Assembly (NCBI RefSeq): GCF_004364245.1
Contig: NZ_SOAV01000007.1
Coordinates: 186,001 to 250,000, forward strand
Length of the DNA: 64,000 nucleotides
Direction: 5' to 3'
Source: Streptomyces sp. BK208
GTDB lineage: Bacteria; Actinomycetota; Actinomycetes; Streptomycetales; Streptomycetaceae
The notes below the pieces were generated by a model. The model was not told where the DNA came from. It ran no database searches and worked only from the letters and a program-made list of their open reading frames with translations. Below are positions 8,543 to 16,360 of the stretch, one piece after another. Position 1 is the first letter of the stretch. Each line of letters opens with the position of its first letter. Both the position numbers and the translations under genes were made by a program.

Positions 8543-10369
8543 ATGAGCACGGAAGCGCGCCGCGCCTCCCTCCCCCCGCACCCCCAGACACCGCCCCGTC
8601 GCGAGACCCCCGCCTCTCCCGGGACGCCGCCCGACGCCGACAGCCCGGCACCCTCCCCGCCGGCGGTCCACCCCCACCCCTCGGTGCACCCCCACTCCTC
8701 GGCCCACCCGCGGCCCCCGGCCCACCCGCCGGCCCCACCCCGTCCGCAGGCGCCGCCCCCTGGGGCGCAGCCCCGCCAAGAGCCCGCGCCCCGGCCGGAG
8801 TCCGCGCCGGGCCTCGACGACCCGACGTTCCTGGCGGCCCCGTCACCACCCCGGACGCCGCCGCGCCCGGGCACTCCGCCCCGGCCCGGCGTTCCGCCCC
8901 GCCCGGCACAGGCACCGGAGCGCGGCGGCGACCCGGAGGCCGGCCACTCCGCTCCGCGGCGGCACACCGGCACCCCCGCCGCCACCGCCCCGGACCGCGA
9001 GGACATCCCGCCGAGGCGTACCGTGACCGGCGCCGGCCGCGCGGACGGGTCCGCCACCCCGGACGGGAACCGGGACCAGGACTCCGGCCGCCCCGCCACC
9101 CGGCGCCGCTACCCGCGCTTCGGTCCCGGCGACGCCCGGCCCGTCGACCCGGCCCTCCCGCCGGCCCGGCCCGTCGACCCGGCCCTCCCGCCGGCCCGGC
9201 CCGTCGACCCGGCCCTGCCGCCGGCCCGGTCCACCGACCCGGCGCTCCCGCCGCCCCGCGCGTCCGCCCGGTTCCCCGACACCGCCCCCACCGCCGGCCG
9301 CGGCACCCCGCACGGCAGCGACACCCTGCGCGGCAGTGGGCCGGCGAAGACCCCGATGCACGGTCCCGGCGCGCCCGCCGAGGCCTCGACCGAGACGACC
9401 ACACGGCTGCGCCCGGTCCCGGCGGACACGGAAGAGGAGCCGGCACGGGAACCCGCGGCCCGGACGCGACCCCCCGCGCCCCGGCCCGCCCCGGCCGCAC
9501 CCGACCCCGCCTTCTCCTGGAGCGCCCCGGCGCCCCCGCCCGGCGCGCGCCCCCGGATCTCGTTCGGCGAGCCCGAGGGGTACGACGGGCCGGCCCGGCC
9601 GCGCCGGCTCGGTGGACGCCCGCGCCCCCAGGTCCTCGCCGCCGCGGTCTGCCTCGTGCTCGGGGTGGGACTGCTCACCGGAGCCGTCACGGGCAGCTGG
9701 CTCGCCGGGGACTCCGGGGACGACGGGGCACGCAGTGCGTACACCGAGGCCGCACAGCTGTGGCACAGCGTGCCCGTCGACCAGCTGTTCCCGCCCACCG
9801 TCCAGGGCAAGGGCGCCGGCCCCGGCGGAGCCGACCGCACCTGGACACGGGTCGCCGTCGCCCCCGACGGCGACTGCGCCGGTGCCTTCGACCGGCTGCT
9901 CGCCAAGGTGCTCGACCCGGTCGGCTGCGCGCGCCTGCTGCGCGCCACCTACACCGACGCCACGCAGAGCCACGTCACCACCGTCGGCCTGCTCTTCACC
10001 GAGGCCGACGCCGCCGCCATGACCTCGCTGGCGGGCCGCTTCGAGAAGGAGGACCTCGGCCGCCGGGCCGACCTCATGCCACTGCCGTACGCGGTGAAGG
10101 ACACCGTCGCCGAGGACTTCGGCGCGCCGCAGCGGGCCGCGTGGACCGTCTCCGTCCTCACCGACGCTCCCGTCGTCGTCTACGCCGTGTCCGGCTGGGC
10201 CGACGGCCGCACCGTCGACGAACCCGAACCCGCCGAGGAGGCCACCGAGTCCGGTGCCGCGTCGGCCCCCGCTCAGGCCGGGCTCGGCCACGAGGCGCAG
10301 GGCCTCGCCGACCGCGTCGAACGCGCCCTGCGCAAGCACGTCGGCGCGCCCACGGAGCAGCCCTCGTGA
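8543..10369 (+). CDS. Large proline-rich, single-pass membrane protein coupled to a mycosin protease
   Basis: 608 residues. The first 365 or so are disordered and rich in Pro, Ala, Arg and Thr, including four copies of a 30-bp repeat (9137-9255) encoding RPVDPALPPA. One membrane helix (about 373-395) and a folded extracytoplasmic domain of about 200 residues with no recognised family follow. The ATG at 8543 is preceded by GAGGAAACGGGG. Its stop overlaps the protease start by four bases (GTGA), so the two proteins are made together and probably work together at the membrane. The extracellular domain might be a substrate, inhibitor or scaffold of the protease; this is inference. Confidence 0.75.
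   Translation: MSTEARRASLPPHPQTPPRRETPASPGTPPDADSPAPSPPAVHPHPSVHPHSSAHPRPPAHPPAPPRPQAPPPGAQPRQEPAPRPESAPGLDDPTFLAAPSPPRTPPRPGTPPRPGVPPRPAQAPERGGDPEAGHSAPRRHTGTPAATAPDREDIPPRRTVTGAGRADGSATPDGNRDQDSGRPATRRRYPRFGPGDARPVDPALPPARPVDPALPPARPVDPALPPARSTDPALPPPRASARFPDTAPTAGRGTPHGSDTLRGSGPAKTPMHGPGAPAEASTETTTRLRPVPADTEEEPAREPAARTRPPAPRPAPAAPDPAFSWSAPAPPPGARPRISFGEPEGYDGPARPRRLGGRPRPQVLAAAVCLVLGVGLLTGAVTGSWLAGDSGDDGARSAYTEAAQLWHSVPVDQLFPPTVQGKGAGPGGADRTWTRVAVAPDGDCAGAFDRLLAKVLDPVGCARLLRATYTDATQSHVTTVGLLFTEADAAAMTSLAGRFEKEDLGRRADLMPLPYAVKDTVAEDFGAPQRAAWTVSVLTDAPVVVYAVSGWADGRTVDEPEPAEEATESGAASAPAQAGLGHEAQGLADRVERALRKHVGAPTEQPS
9137..9255 (+). repeat. 30-bp in-frame tandem repeat inside the proline-rich protein gene
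   Basis: Units begin at 9137, 9167, 9197 and (diverged) 9227. The first two are identical and the third differs by one base. They encode RPVDPALPPA, a probable extended linker on the cytoplasmic side. Confidence 0.85.
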
Positions 10370-11547
10370 CCCCCGCAGTCATCCGCCGCAGGACGGGGGC
10401 CCTGAGCCTCTTCCTCGCCGCCGCCCTCGCCGTCGTCCCGCCGACCGCCGCGCACGCCGACGGCATCCGCGCCCAGCAGTGGGCCCTGGACGCCCTGCAC
10501 ACCCAGGAGGTGTGGCGCACCACCAAGGGCGCCGGCGTCACCGTCGCCGTCCTGGACACCGGCGTCGAGGCCGACCACCCCGACCTGGCCGGCAACGTCC
10601 TCACCGGCAAGGACCTGGTCGGCTTCGGTGCGAGCGAGGGCGACCGCTCCTGGGCCCGGCACGGCACCGCCATGGCCGGGATCATCGCCGGTCACGGACA
10701 CGGCGCCGGCCACGCCGAGGGCGTCATGGGCGTCGCCCCGGAAGCCCGCATCCTGCCCGTGCGCGTCATCCTGGAGAACGGCGACCCCTCCCGCGCCAAG
10801 GCCCGCAAGACCCGCGGCAACGCCCTGGCCGAAGGCATCCGCTGGGCCGCCGATCACGGCGCCGACATCATCAACCTCTCCCTCGGCGACGACTCGTCCT
10901 CCGCCCACCCGGAACCGGCGGAGGACGAGGCCGTCCAGTACGCCCTGAAGAAGGGCGTGGTCGTCGTCGCCTCGGCGGGCAACGGCGGTGACAAGGGCGA
11001 CCACGTCTCCTACCCGGCCGCCTATCCGGGCGTGATCGCCGCGACCGCCGTCGACCGCTACGGCACCCGCGCCTCGTTCTCCACCCGCCGCTGGTACGCC
11101 ACGGTCAGTGCCCCCGGCGTCGACGTGATCATCGCCGACCCCGACCACCGCTACTACGAGGGCTGGGGCACCAGCGCCGCCTCCGCCTTCGTCTCCGGGG
11201 CCGCCGCCCTGGTGAAGTCCGCCCACCCGGGCCTCACCCCCGCACAGATCAAGGGCCTCCTGGAGGACACCGCCCGCAACGCCCCGGCCGAGGGCCGCGA
11301 CGACTCCCGCGGCTTCGGCTTCGTCGACCCCGCCGCCGCCATCGAGGCGGCCGGGCAACTGAAGCCCGAGGGCCTCGAGTCGGCCGCCTACGGGGAGGAG
11401 TACTTCGGCTCCGGACCGGACACCCCCGCCTCCGACGACGACACCTCGGCCTGGGCCGCCCCGCTGGCCGGCAGTGCGGGCGGCGTCCTGGTGGTCGCCG
11501 CCGTGGTCCTGTGGCGGGGCCGCCGCGAACGCCCCGACGACTTCTGA
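10366..11547 (+). CDS. Subtilisin-family serine protease, mycosin-like (MycP-type)
   Basis: A 393-residue membrane-anchored S8 protease: signal peptide (residues 1-25, ending AHA), and catalytic Asp64 (VLDTG), His99 (RHGTAMAG) and Ser270 (GTSAASAF). A C-terminal membrane helix (VLVVAAVVLW region) and a short basic tail complete the mycosin layout. The GTG start at 10366 overlaps the previous stop. Mycosins are protease components of type VII (ESX) secretion. No other ESX gene (EccB, EccC, EccD, WXG100) occurs nearby, so this one may serve another membrane process with its upstream partner. Confidence 0.88.
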   Translation: MTPAVIRRRTGALSLFLAAALAVVPPTAAHADGIRAQQWALDALHTQEVWRTTKGAGVTVAVLDTGVEADHPDLAGNVLTGKDLVGFGASEGDRSWARHGTAMAGIIAGHGHGAGHAEGVMGVAPEARILPVRVILENGDPSRAKARKTRGNALAEGIRWAADHGADIINLSLGDDSSSAHPEPAEDEAVQYALKKGVVVVASAGNGGDKGDHVSYPAAYPGVIAATAVDRYGTRASFSTRRWYATVSAPGVDVIIADPDHRYYEGWGTSAASAFVSGAAALVKSAHPGLTPAQIKGLLEDTARNAPAEGRDDSRGFGFVDPAAAIEAAGQLKPEGLESAAYGEEYFGSGPDTPASDDDTSAWAAPLAGSAGGVLVVAAVVLWRGRRERPDDF

Positions 11548-11722
11548 CCGGCCCCGAGCGGCTCCGGCCCGGCCCGGTCACCTGAAGCGGAATGAACCAG
11601 TTCGCCCCGAGCTCCGTCATGGTCATGAATCGATCGGGAGCCGTGCCCGGGGTCGGAACCGCCCCTGGGGTCGTGCGGTGCCCGGTGAGACGGAACGCGC
11701 ACACTCCAGAAGGAGCCCACTG

Positions 11723-12208
11723 ATGCGGAACAGCACGTCGAGCCGACGCGATGCCGCTGTGTCGACACGGTCGCGGCGGCTGCCGCGGCTCGCGGGGACG
11801 GTCGTGATCGCGGCCGCGCTGACCACCGCCTGCACGGCGCAGGGCGGTGGCGGGGAGGCCGGAGGGTCGTGCGCGATCGCCGCCCTGTACGAGGGCCGCA
11901 CCTATACGCAGGTGGACGACGTCCACTTCACCGTGGGCGAAGCGCTCGGCCCCGTCGAGGTCCCGCCCTGTGACGACACGCCGGGCCACGACGACGAGGC
12001 CGTAAGGGCCGAACCGGCCGCGGCCTTCGTCGTCGACGGCTTGAATCCACGTACGGCCATCGCGATGCGGTACGCCGCGGACGAGGTGCTGCTCCTCGCC
12101 GTCCAACCCGGAGGCAGCCTGCCTCCCGAGGTCGAGGCCCTGACGCGAGGCCAGGGCCGGACCGGCGCGCGGGCCGGAGGAAGTATGCCTCAGGTCGGAG
12201 ACGGCTGA
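11723..12208 (+). CDS. Small secreted lipoprotein of unknown function
   Basis: 161 residues with a lipoprotein signal: Arg-rich n-region, a hydrophobic stretch LAGTVVIAAAL, and the lipobox LTTAC. The mature part has two more Cys (SCAIA and PPCDD) that could form a disulphide. The ATG at 11723 follows AGAAGGAG. It resembles small Streptomyces lipoproteins of unassigned function, possibly a DUF6281-type protein, but this is not certain. Confidence 0.65.
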   Translation: MRNSTSSRRDAAVSTRSRRLPRLAGTVVIAAALTTACTAQGGGGEAGGSCAIAALYEGRTYTQVDDVHFTVGEALGPVEVPPCDDTPGHDDEAVRAEPAAAFVVDGLNPRTAIAMRYAADEVLLLAVQPGGSLPPEVEALTRGQGRTGARAGGSMPQVGDG

Positions 12209-12255
12209 CAGACCGGTGAGGAGCGCCGTACCCGCCCCCCGATAGGGTCGGGACC

Positions 12256-12987
12256 GTGGCGAACAAGAACATCCCCGACTCCGCCTTCTCCGACGACGAC
12301 GGCACCGCCGACCCCCGGCTGAGCGCCGCGCTCGCCGCCTGGGCCGAGGACCGCGCCGCCGTGGGCCCGGTGCTCGAGGCGCTCAGGGGCGCCCGGCTGC
12401 TCGTGCCCGTCGTCGCGGTGCTCGGCGAGGTGGAGGAGGACGAGAACGGGCTGCGCCGGGAGAAGACCAGTGACATGGCGGTACCGACCCTGAAGGCCGG
12501 GGACCGCACCGCGCTGCCCGCCTTCACGTCCACCGAGTCGCTCGCCCGCTGGGATCCGGAAGCCCGCCCCGTCGCCGTGGCCGTGCACCAGGCCCTGGAG
12601 GCCGCCGCGCACGAGAAGGCCGACACCGTCGTACTGGACCTGGCCGGTCCGGTGCCGTTCGAGGTGACGGGGCAGGTGCTGCTGGCGCTGGCCGAGGGGC
12701 GGACGACCACCGACCCGCTGGCCGACCCGGCCGTGGCATCGGCCGTGCGCGCCGCCCTGGCCGCGGAGCCCGCCGTACGCCGGGCGCACCTCGGTCCGGG
12801 ACGGGCCGACGGCACGCTCGCGCTGGTCCTGGACCCGGAGGCCGACGCGGCGAGGGCCGCCCGGGCGGTCGCCGAGCGGCTGGCCGCCGACGACACGCTG
12901 AGGGCCCGCCTGGTGCGCGGCCTCGACCTGGCACTGCTGCCGGCCGGGGCGACGCCTCCGGGCGAGCCCTTGTACGTGCGGGGATAG
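12256..12987 (+). CDS. SseB family protein
   Basis: 243 residues. The body (ARLLVPVVAV, TSDMAVPTL, ALPAFTSTESLARW, VVLDLAGPVPFEV) matches the SseB N-terminal domain family, common in actinomycetes and of unclear role there. It appears leaderless: TAGGGT at 12243-12248 ends seven bases before the GTG and no Shine-Dalgarno sequence is present. It converges on the DUF1844 gene across a hairpin near 12992-13016. Confidence 0.82.
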   Translation: MANKNIPDSAFSDDDGTADPRLSAALAAWAEDRAAVGPVLEALRGARLLVPVVAVLGEVEEDENGLRREKTSDMAVPTLKAGDRTALPAFTSTESLARWDPEARPVAVAVHQALEAAAHEKADTVVLDLAGPVPFEVTGQVLLALAEGRTTTDPLADPAVASAVRAALAAEPAVRRAHLGPGRADGTLALVLDPEADAARAARAVAERLAADDTLRARLVRGLDLALLPAGATPPGEPLYVRG

Positions 12988-12991
12988 CGCG

Positions 12992-13016
12992 GGGCCGGCG
13001 GGCTGTCCCGCGGCCC
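12992..13016. terminator. Hairpin between convergent SseB and DUF1844 genes
   Basis: GGGCC-GGC-GGG, loop CTGT, CCC-GC-GGCCC forms a GC-rich stem with one bulge. It lies in the 39-base gap between two converging genes and probably ends both transcripts. Confidence 0.5.
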
Positions 13017-13026
13017 TGGGCGGCGG

Positions 13027-13392
13027 TCAGCCGTAGACCGCGCCGGTGTACTTCTCGCCCGGACCCTGGCCCGGCTCGTCGGGGACCAGCGAGGCCTCGC
13101 GGAAGGCCAGCTGGAGCGACTTCAGGCCGTCGCGCAGCGGCGCCGCGTGGAACGAGCTGATCTCGGTCGCCGTCGCGTCCAGCAGGCCGGCCAGCGCGTG
13201 CACCAGCTTGCGCGCCTCGTCGAGGTCCTTGTGGTCCTCGCCCTCCTCGGTCAGGCCCAGCTTCACGGCGGCGGCGCTCATCAGGTTGACGGCGACCGTC
13301 ACGATCACCTCGACCGCCGGGACCTCGGCGATGTCGCGGGTCATGGCGTCGAAGTCGGGATTCGCCGAGGATTCAGCAGGGGTCTCACTCAT
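13027..13392 (-). CDS. DUF1844 domain protein
   Basis: A 121-residue acidic protein. The core (RDIAEVPAVEVIVTVAVNLM to LDEARKLVHALAGLLDA) is the DUF1844 signature; function unknown. The start at ATG 13392 gives MSETPAESS. TATCGT ends seven bases upstream (minus strand 13405-13400) with no Shine-Dalgarno sequence, so it is probably leaderless. DUF1844 genes often adjoin infC in actinobacteria, here divergently. Confidence 0.82.
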   Translation of the reverse strand: MSETPAESSANPDFDAMTRDIAEVPAVEVIVTVAVNLMSAAAVKLGLTEEGEDHKDLDEARKLVHALAGLLDATATEISSFHAAPLRDGLKSLQLAFREASLVPDEPGQGPGEKYTGAVYG

Positions 13393-13440
13393 GCCGCACA
13401 CGATAGGCGCAGCGGGGGAGCGCGCCCCACTCGGACTCGG

Positions 13441-13470
13441 TTAGCCCTTCCCCCGCCGAGCTGCTAACCT
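13441..13470 (+). promoter_or_regulatory. Candidate infC operon promoter
   Basis: TTAGCC (13441-13446), an 18-base spacer and TAACCT (13465-13470) suit a housekeeping promoter. A start near 13477 would leave a leader of about 300 nt before infC. Confidence 0.4.
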
Positions 13471-13476
13471 TGTGTA

Positions 13477-13776
13477 ACGACCGGTCGGACACGTACGCCC
13501 ACGGCAGCGGATCCGGCCCACAAGTGGAGGCTTCGAACTCCCACCTGGCCGTCCTCAGGACGGCGGGTCACCGGTCAGGCGGTCCCGTCCCAGCGGCGGC
13601 GACCAGCCCGAAATCGCGCCCCGCGGTCATCGCGGCGGTGCTCCGGTAGCAGTTCGAGGAGCCCCGCCTGTGATCGTCCGGGGCATTTTTTGTGCGCCGG
13701 CGCGGTTAGGTCTATCGAACAGAGACGTTACGCGGCTGTCCGCCAGACCGTCGCGTGGTGCTACCGAGGAGGATCC
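13477..13776 (+). ncRNA. infC leader with terminator and competing antiterminator hairpins
   Basis: The leader ends in an intrinsic terminator. GCCCCG (13661-13666) pairs with CGGGGC (13679-13684), followed by six T residues at 13686-13691, a clear U run that is rare in this GC-rich genome. An alternative stem pairs 13634-13644 (GGCGGTGCTCC) with 13658-13668 (GGAGCCCCGCC), ten of eleven positions matched. It would consume the 5' arm of the terminator. The two stems exclude each other, the classic layout of transcription attenuation. IF3-L35-L20 leaders are autoregulated in other bacteria, usually by L20 or IF3. The ligand here is unknown. Confidence 0.7.
13679..13691 (+). terminator. Intrinsic terminator (3' arm and U run) inside the infC leader
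   Basis: The 3' arm CGGGGC is followed by A and TTTTTT, ending about 85 bases before the infC start. It is the downstream half of the attenuator described for the leader. Confidence 0.7.
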
Positions 13777-14445
13777 ATCAGCGCCGAGCCCCGCATCAAC
13801 GACCGGATTCGCGTTCCCGAGGTGCGACTTGTCGGTCCCAGCGGCGAGCAGGTCGGGATTGTCCCGCTTGCCAAGGCCCTGGAGCTTGCGCAGGAGTACG
13901 ACCTCGATCTCGTCGAGGTCGCGGCGAACGCCCGTCCGCCCGTGTGCAAGCTCATGGACTACGGGAAGTTCAAGTACGAGTCGGCCATGAAGGCCCGTGA
14001 GGCGCGCAAGAACCAGGCGCACACGGTCATCAAGGAGATGAAGCTCCGGCCGAAGATCGACCCGCACGACTATGACACCAAGAAGGGTCACGTCGTCCGG
14101 TTCCTCAAGCAGGGCGACAAGGTCAAGATCACGATCATGTTCCGTGGTCGCGAGCAGTCCAGGCCGGAGCTCGGCTACCGACTGCTGCAGCGTCTCGCGG
14201 AGGACGTGGCCGACCTCGGTTTCGTGGAGTCGAACCCGAAGCAGGACGGCCGAAACATGATCATGGTCCTCGGTCCGCACAAGAAGAAGACCGAGGCGAT
14301 GGCCGAGGCCCGCCAGGCGCAGGAAGCGCGCAAGGCGGACGCGAAGGCGAACCCCGGCAAGTCGCAGAACGCCGCGGAGGCCGACCTCGCGGAGGCCGAC
14401 GTCGCGGAAGCCGAGGCCCCGGCCGAGGCACCCGCCGAAGCGTGA
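13777..14445 (+). CDS. infC: Translation initiation factor IF-3, with ATC start codon
   Basis: A 222-residue IF3: N-terminal domain (NDRIRVPEVRLVG), lysine-rich linker, C-terminal domain (MKLRPKIDPHDYDTK, GDKVKITIMFRGRE), and a long Ala/Glu-rich tail typical of actinobacterial IF3. The conserved N-terminus begins ISAEPRIN, and the codon at 13777 is ATC, placed just after CGAGGAGGATCC. No ATG, GTG or TTG sits at the right place. Rare start codons in infC allow IF3 to repress its own translation in E. coli (ATT), so the same control is likely. First gene of infC-rpmI-rplT, under an attenuator leader. Confidence 0.96.
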   Translation: MSAEPRINDRIRVPEVRLVGPSGEQVGIVPLAKALELAQEYDLDLVEVAANARPPVCKLMDYGKFKYESAMKAREARKNQAHTVIKEMKLRPKIDPHDYDTKKGHVVRFLKQGDKVKITIMFRGREQSRPELGYRLLQRLAEDVADLGFVESNPKQDGRNMIMVLGPHKKKTEAMAEARQAQEARKADAKANPGKSQNAAEADLAEADVAEAEAPAEAPAEA

Positions 14446-14558
14446 CCCCGGGGGGCCGCCAGTCCCCAGGACACAACCGATACAAGAGCGACGCTCCACA
14501 CCGTGCCCGGTTTCACGACCGGGCACCGGAGCGCCACCGACGAGGAGAGTACGGCGCT

Positions 14559-14753
14559 ATGCCGAAGAACAAGTCGCACAGCGGTGCCAGCAAGCGCTTC
14601 AAGATCACCGGCTCCGGCAAGGTGCTCCGTGAGCGCGCCGGCAAGCGCCACCTGCTCGAGCACAAGTCGTCCCGCGTGACGCGTCGCCTCACCGGCAACG
14701 CCGAGATGGCCCCGGGCGACGCCGCGAAGATCAAGAAGCTTCTCGGCAAGTGA
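14559..14753 (+). CDS. rpmI: 50S ribosomal protein L35
   Basis: A 64-residue basic protein with the L35 sequence MPKNKSHSGASKRFK and an RHLLEHKSSRVTRRL centre. The ATG at 14559 is preceded by CGAGGAGAG. It lies 113 bases after infC and 97 bases before rplT, in the usual operon order. The gap after it holds a CGTACGG-GCGC / GCGC-CGTACG hairpin (about 14755-14780) of unknown role. Confidence 0.98.
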   Translation: MPKNKSHSGASKRFKITGSGKVLRERAGKRHLLEHKSSRVTRRLTGNAEMAPGDAAKIKKLLGK

Positions 14754-14850
14754 CGTACGGGCGCCACTGAGCGCCGTACGGCAGGACCGGGACCCAATCG
14801 ATACCGGGCCGCGTGAGGATCACCGCGGCCCCGCTACAAGGAGTTAACAA

Positions 14851-15234
14851 GTGGCACGCGTCAAGCGGGCAGTCAACGCCCACAAGAAGCGCCGGGCGAT
14901 CCTCGAGCAGGCCTCCGGCTACCGCGGTCAGCGTTCGCGCCTGTACCGCAAGGCCAAGGAGCAGGTCACCCACTCGCTGGTCTACAACTACAACGACCGC
15001 AAGAAGCGCAAGGGCGACTTCCGTCAGCTGTGGATCCAGCGCATCAACGCCGCTGCCCGCGCCAACGGCATCACGTACAACCGCTTCATCCAGGGCCTGA
15101 AGGCCGCCAACGTCGAGGTCGACCGCAAGATCCTCGCCGAGCTGGCCGTCAACGACGCCGGTGCCTTCGCGGCGCTGGTCGAGGTCGCGCAGAAGGCGCT
15201 GCCGAGCGACGTGAACGCGCCGAAGGCGGCGTGA
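14851..15234 (+). CDS. rplT: 50S ribosomal protein L20
   Basis: A 127-residue L20 with MARVKRAVNAHKKRR at the N-terminus, RGQRSRLYRKAKEQV and DRKKRKGDFRQLWIQRI. The start is GTG 14851 after AAGGAG. L20 assembles early into the large subunit and in other bacteria represses the IF3-L35-L20 operon through leader RNA. It is the last gene before a strong terminator. Confidence 0.98.
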   Translation: MARVKRAVNAHKKRRAILEQASGYRGQRSRLYRKAKEQVTHSLVYNYNDRKKRKGDFRQLWIQRINAAARANGITYNRFIQGLKAANVEVDRKILAELAVNDAGAFAALVEVAQKALPSDVNAPKAA

Positions 15235-15261
15235 CGCTGCGCTGGCTTTAGCCGGTTGTCG

Positions 15262-15297
15262 AAGGGACCCGCAGGCTTCGAGCCTGCGGGTCCCTTT
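15262..15297 (+). terminator. Strong terminator after rplT
   Basis: A 16-base perfect stem, 15262-15277 with 15281-15296, closed by a TCG loop and running into CCCTTTGG. Confidence 0.9.
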
Positions 15298-15329
15298 GGT
15301 TGCCGCCCGGTCCTGTCCGTTCCCGGCCG

Positions 15330-15412
15330 CGGCCTCGTCGTGGCTGGTCGCGCCCACGCGGCGGAGCCGCACATAGATGCAGCCCCGCGCCCCTGGGGCG
15401 TTGCTCCTTGCG
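15330..15412. repeat. Streptomyces-type dispersed sequence (degenerate)
   Basis: GTGGCTGGTCGCGCCCACGC, GGAGCCGCACATAGATGCAG and CCCCGCGCCCCTGGGG are segments I recognise from many Streptomyces intergenic regions. Here they fill the gap between rplT and the methyltransferase gene. A genome-wide search would be needed to count copies. Confidence 0.45.
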
Positions 15413-15462
15413 GCGAGTAAGCCGCACCCTGCGTCGAGACGATTGTGAAGGTGATGGAACTC

Positions 15463-16311
15463 ATGGCGCCCGCCGCCCCCGAGCTGATCTCCCCCCGCTC
15501 CCCCCGGGTCGCCGCCGCACGGCGGCTCGGGAAGCGGAACTTCCGGGGGAAGGAGCGGTTGTTCCTGGCCGAGGGGCCGCAGGCCGTGCGGGAGGCCGCG
15601 GAGTACGGGGAGACCCTGGTCGAGCTGTTCGCGACCGTCGAGGCCGCGGAGCGGTACGCCGACATCGTCGGGGCCGCCCGTGAGGTGGGCGCGCGGGTGC
15701 ACCTCGCCGCCGAGGCGGTGATCGAGGACATCTCCACCACCGTCACCCCGCAGGGACTGGTCGGGGTCTGCCGGTTCCTGGACACGCCGTTCGACGAGAT
15801 CCTCGCCGCCCGGCCCAAGCTCGTCGCCGTGCTCGCGCACGTCCGGGACCCCGGCAACGCGGGCACCGTGCTGCGCTGCGCCGACGCCGCCGGCGCCGAG
15901 GCGGTCGTGCTCACCGACGCCTCCGTCGACCTGTACAACCCCAAGGCCGTCCGCGCCTCCGTCGGCTCCCTGTTCCACCTGCCGGTCGCCGTCGGCGTCC
16001 CCGTGGAGCGTGCCGTCGCCGGGCTGCGGGAGGCAGGCGTGCGGGTGCTGGCCGCCGACGGGGCGGGCGAGCACGACCTGGACGCCGAGCTGGACGCCGG
16101 CACCATGGGCGGGCCCACGGCCTGGGTGTTCGGCAACGAGGCCTGGGGGCTGCCGGAGGAGACCCGCGCCCTCACCGACGCCGTCCTGCGCGTCCCGATC
16201 CACGGAAAGGCGGAGAGTCTGAACCTCGCGACCGCCGCCGCCGTATGTCTCTACGCGTCGGCGCGTGCACAGCGTGCCGCCGGAGGGTGCCGCTCCGTCA
16301 CCGAGAGCTAG
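15463..16311 (+). CDS. TrmH (SpoU)-family RNA 2'-O-methyltransferase
   Basis: About 282 residues. The N-terminal substrate-binding part (GKERLFLAEGPQAVREA) is followed by the knotted SPOUT domain with HVRDPGNAGTVLRCADAAGA (motif 1), FGNEAWGL (motif 2) and VPIHGKAESLNLATAAAVCL (motif 3). Such enzymes methylate ribose in tRNA or rRNA using SAM; the target is not evident. Three in-frame starts are close together (GTG 15445, ATG 15454, ATG 15463). The last is best spaced from GAAGGTG. It lies between rplT and pheST in a translation neighbourhood. Confidence 0.9.
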   Translation: MAPAAPELISPRSPRVAAARRLGKRNFRGKERLFLAEGPQAVREAAEYGETLVELFATVEAAERYADIVGAAREVGARVHLAAEAVIEDISTTVTPQGLVGVCRFLDTPFDEILAARPKLVAVLAHVRDPGNAGTVLRCADAAGAEAVVLTDASVDLYNPKAVRASVGSLFHLPVAVGVPVERAVAGLREAGVRVLAADGAGEHDLDAELDAGTMGGPTAWVFGNEAWGLPEETRALTDAVLRVPIHGKAESLNLATAAAVCLYASARAQRAAGGCRSVTES

Positions 16312-16360
16312 TAGGGTGACCGGCTCAGGCCCCTGCGCGGTTGAGAGGTGGGGTACGGGG

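Noticed and set aside
10254..10991. Arg-rich frame overlapping the mycosin gene
   Set aside because: A shadow of the protease frame with no family features.
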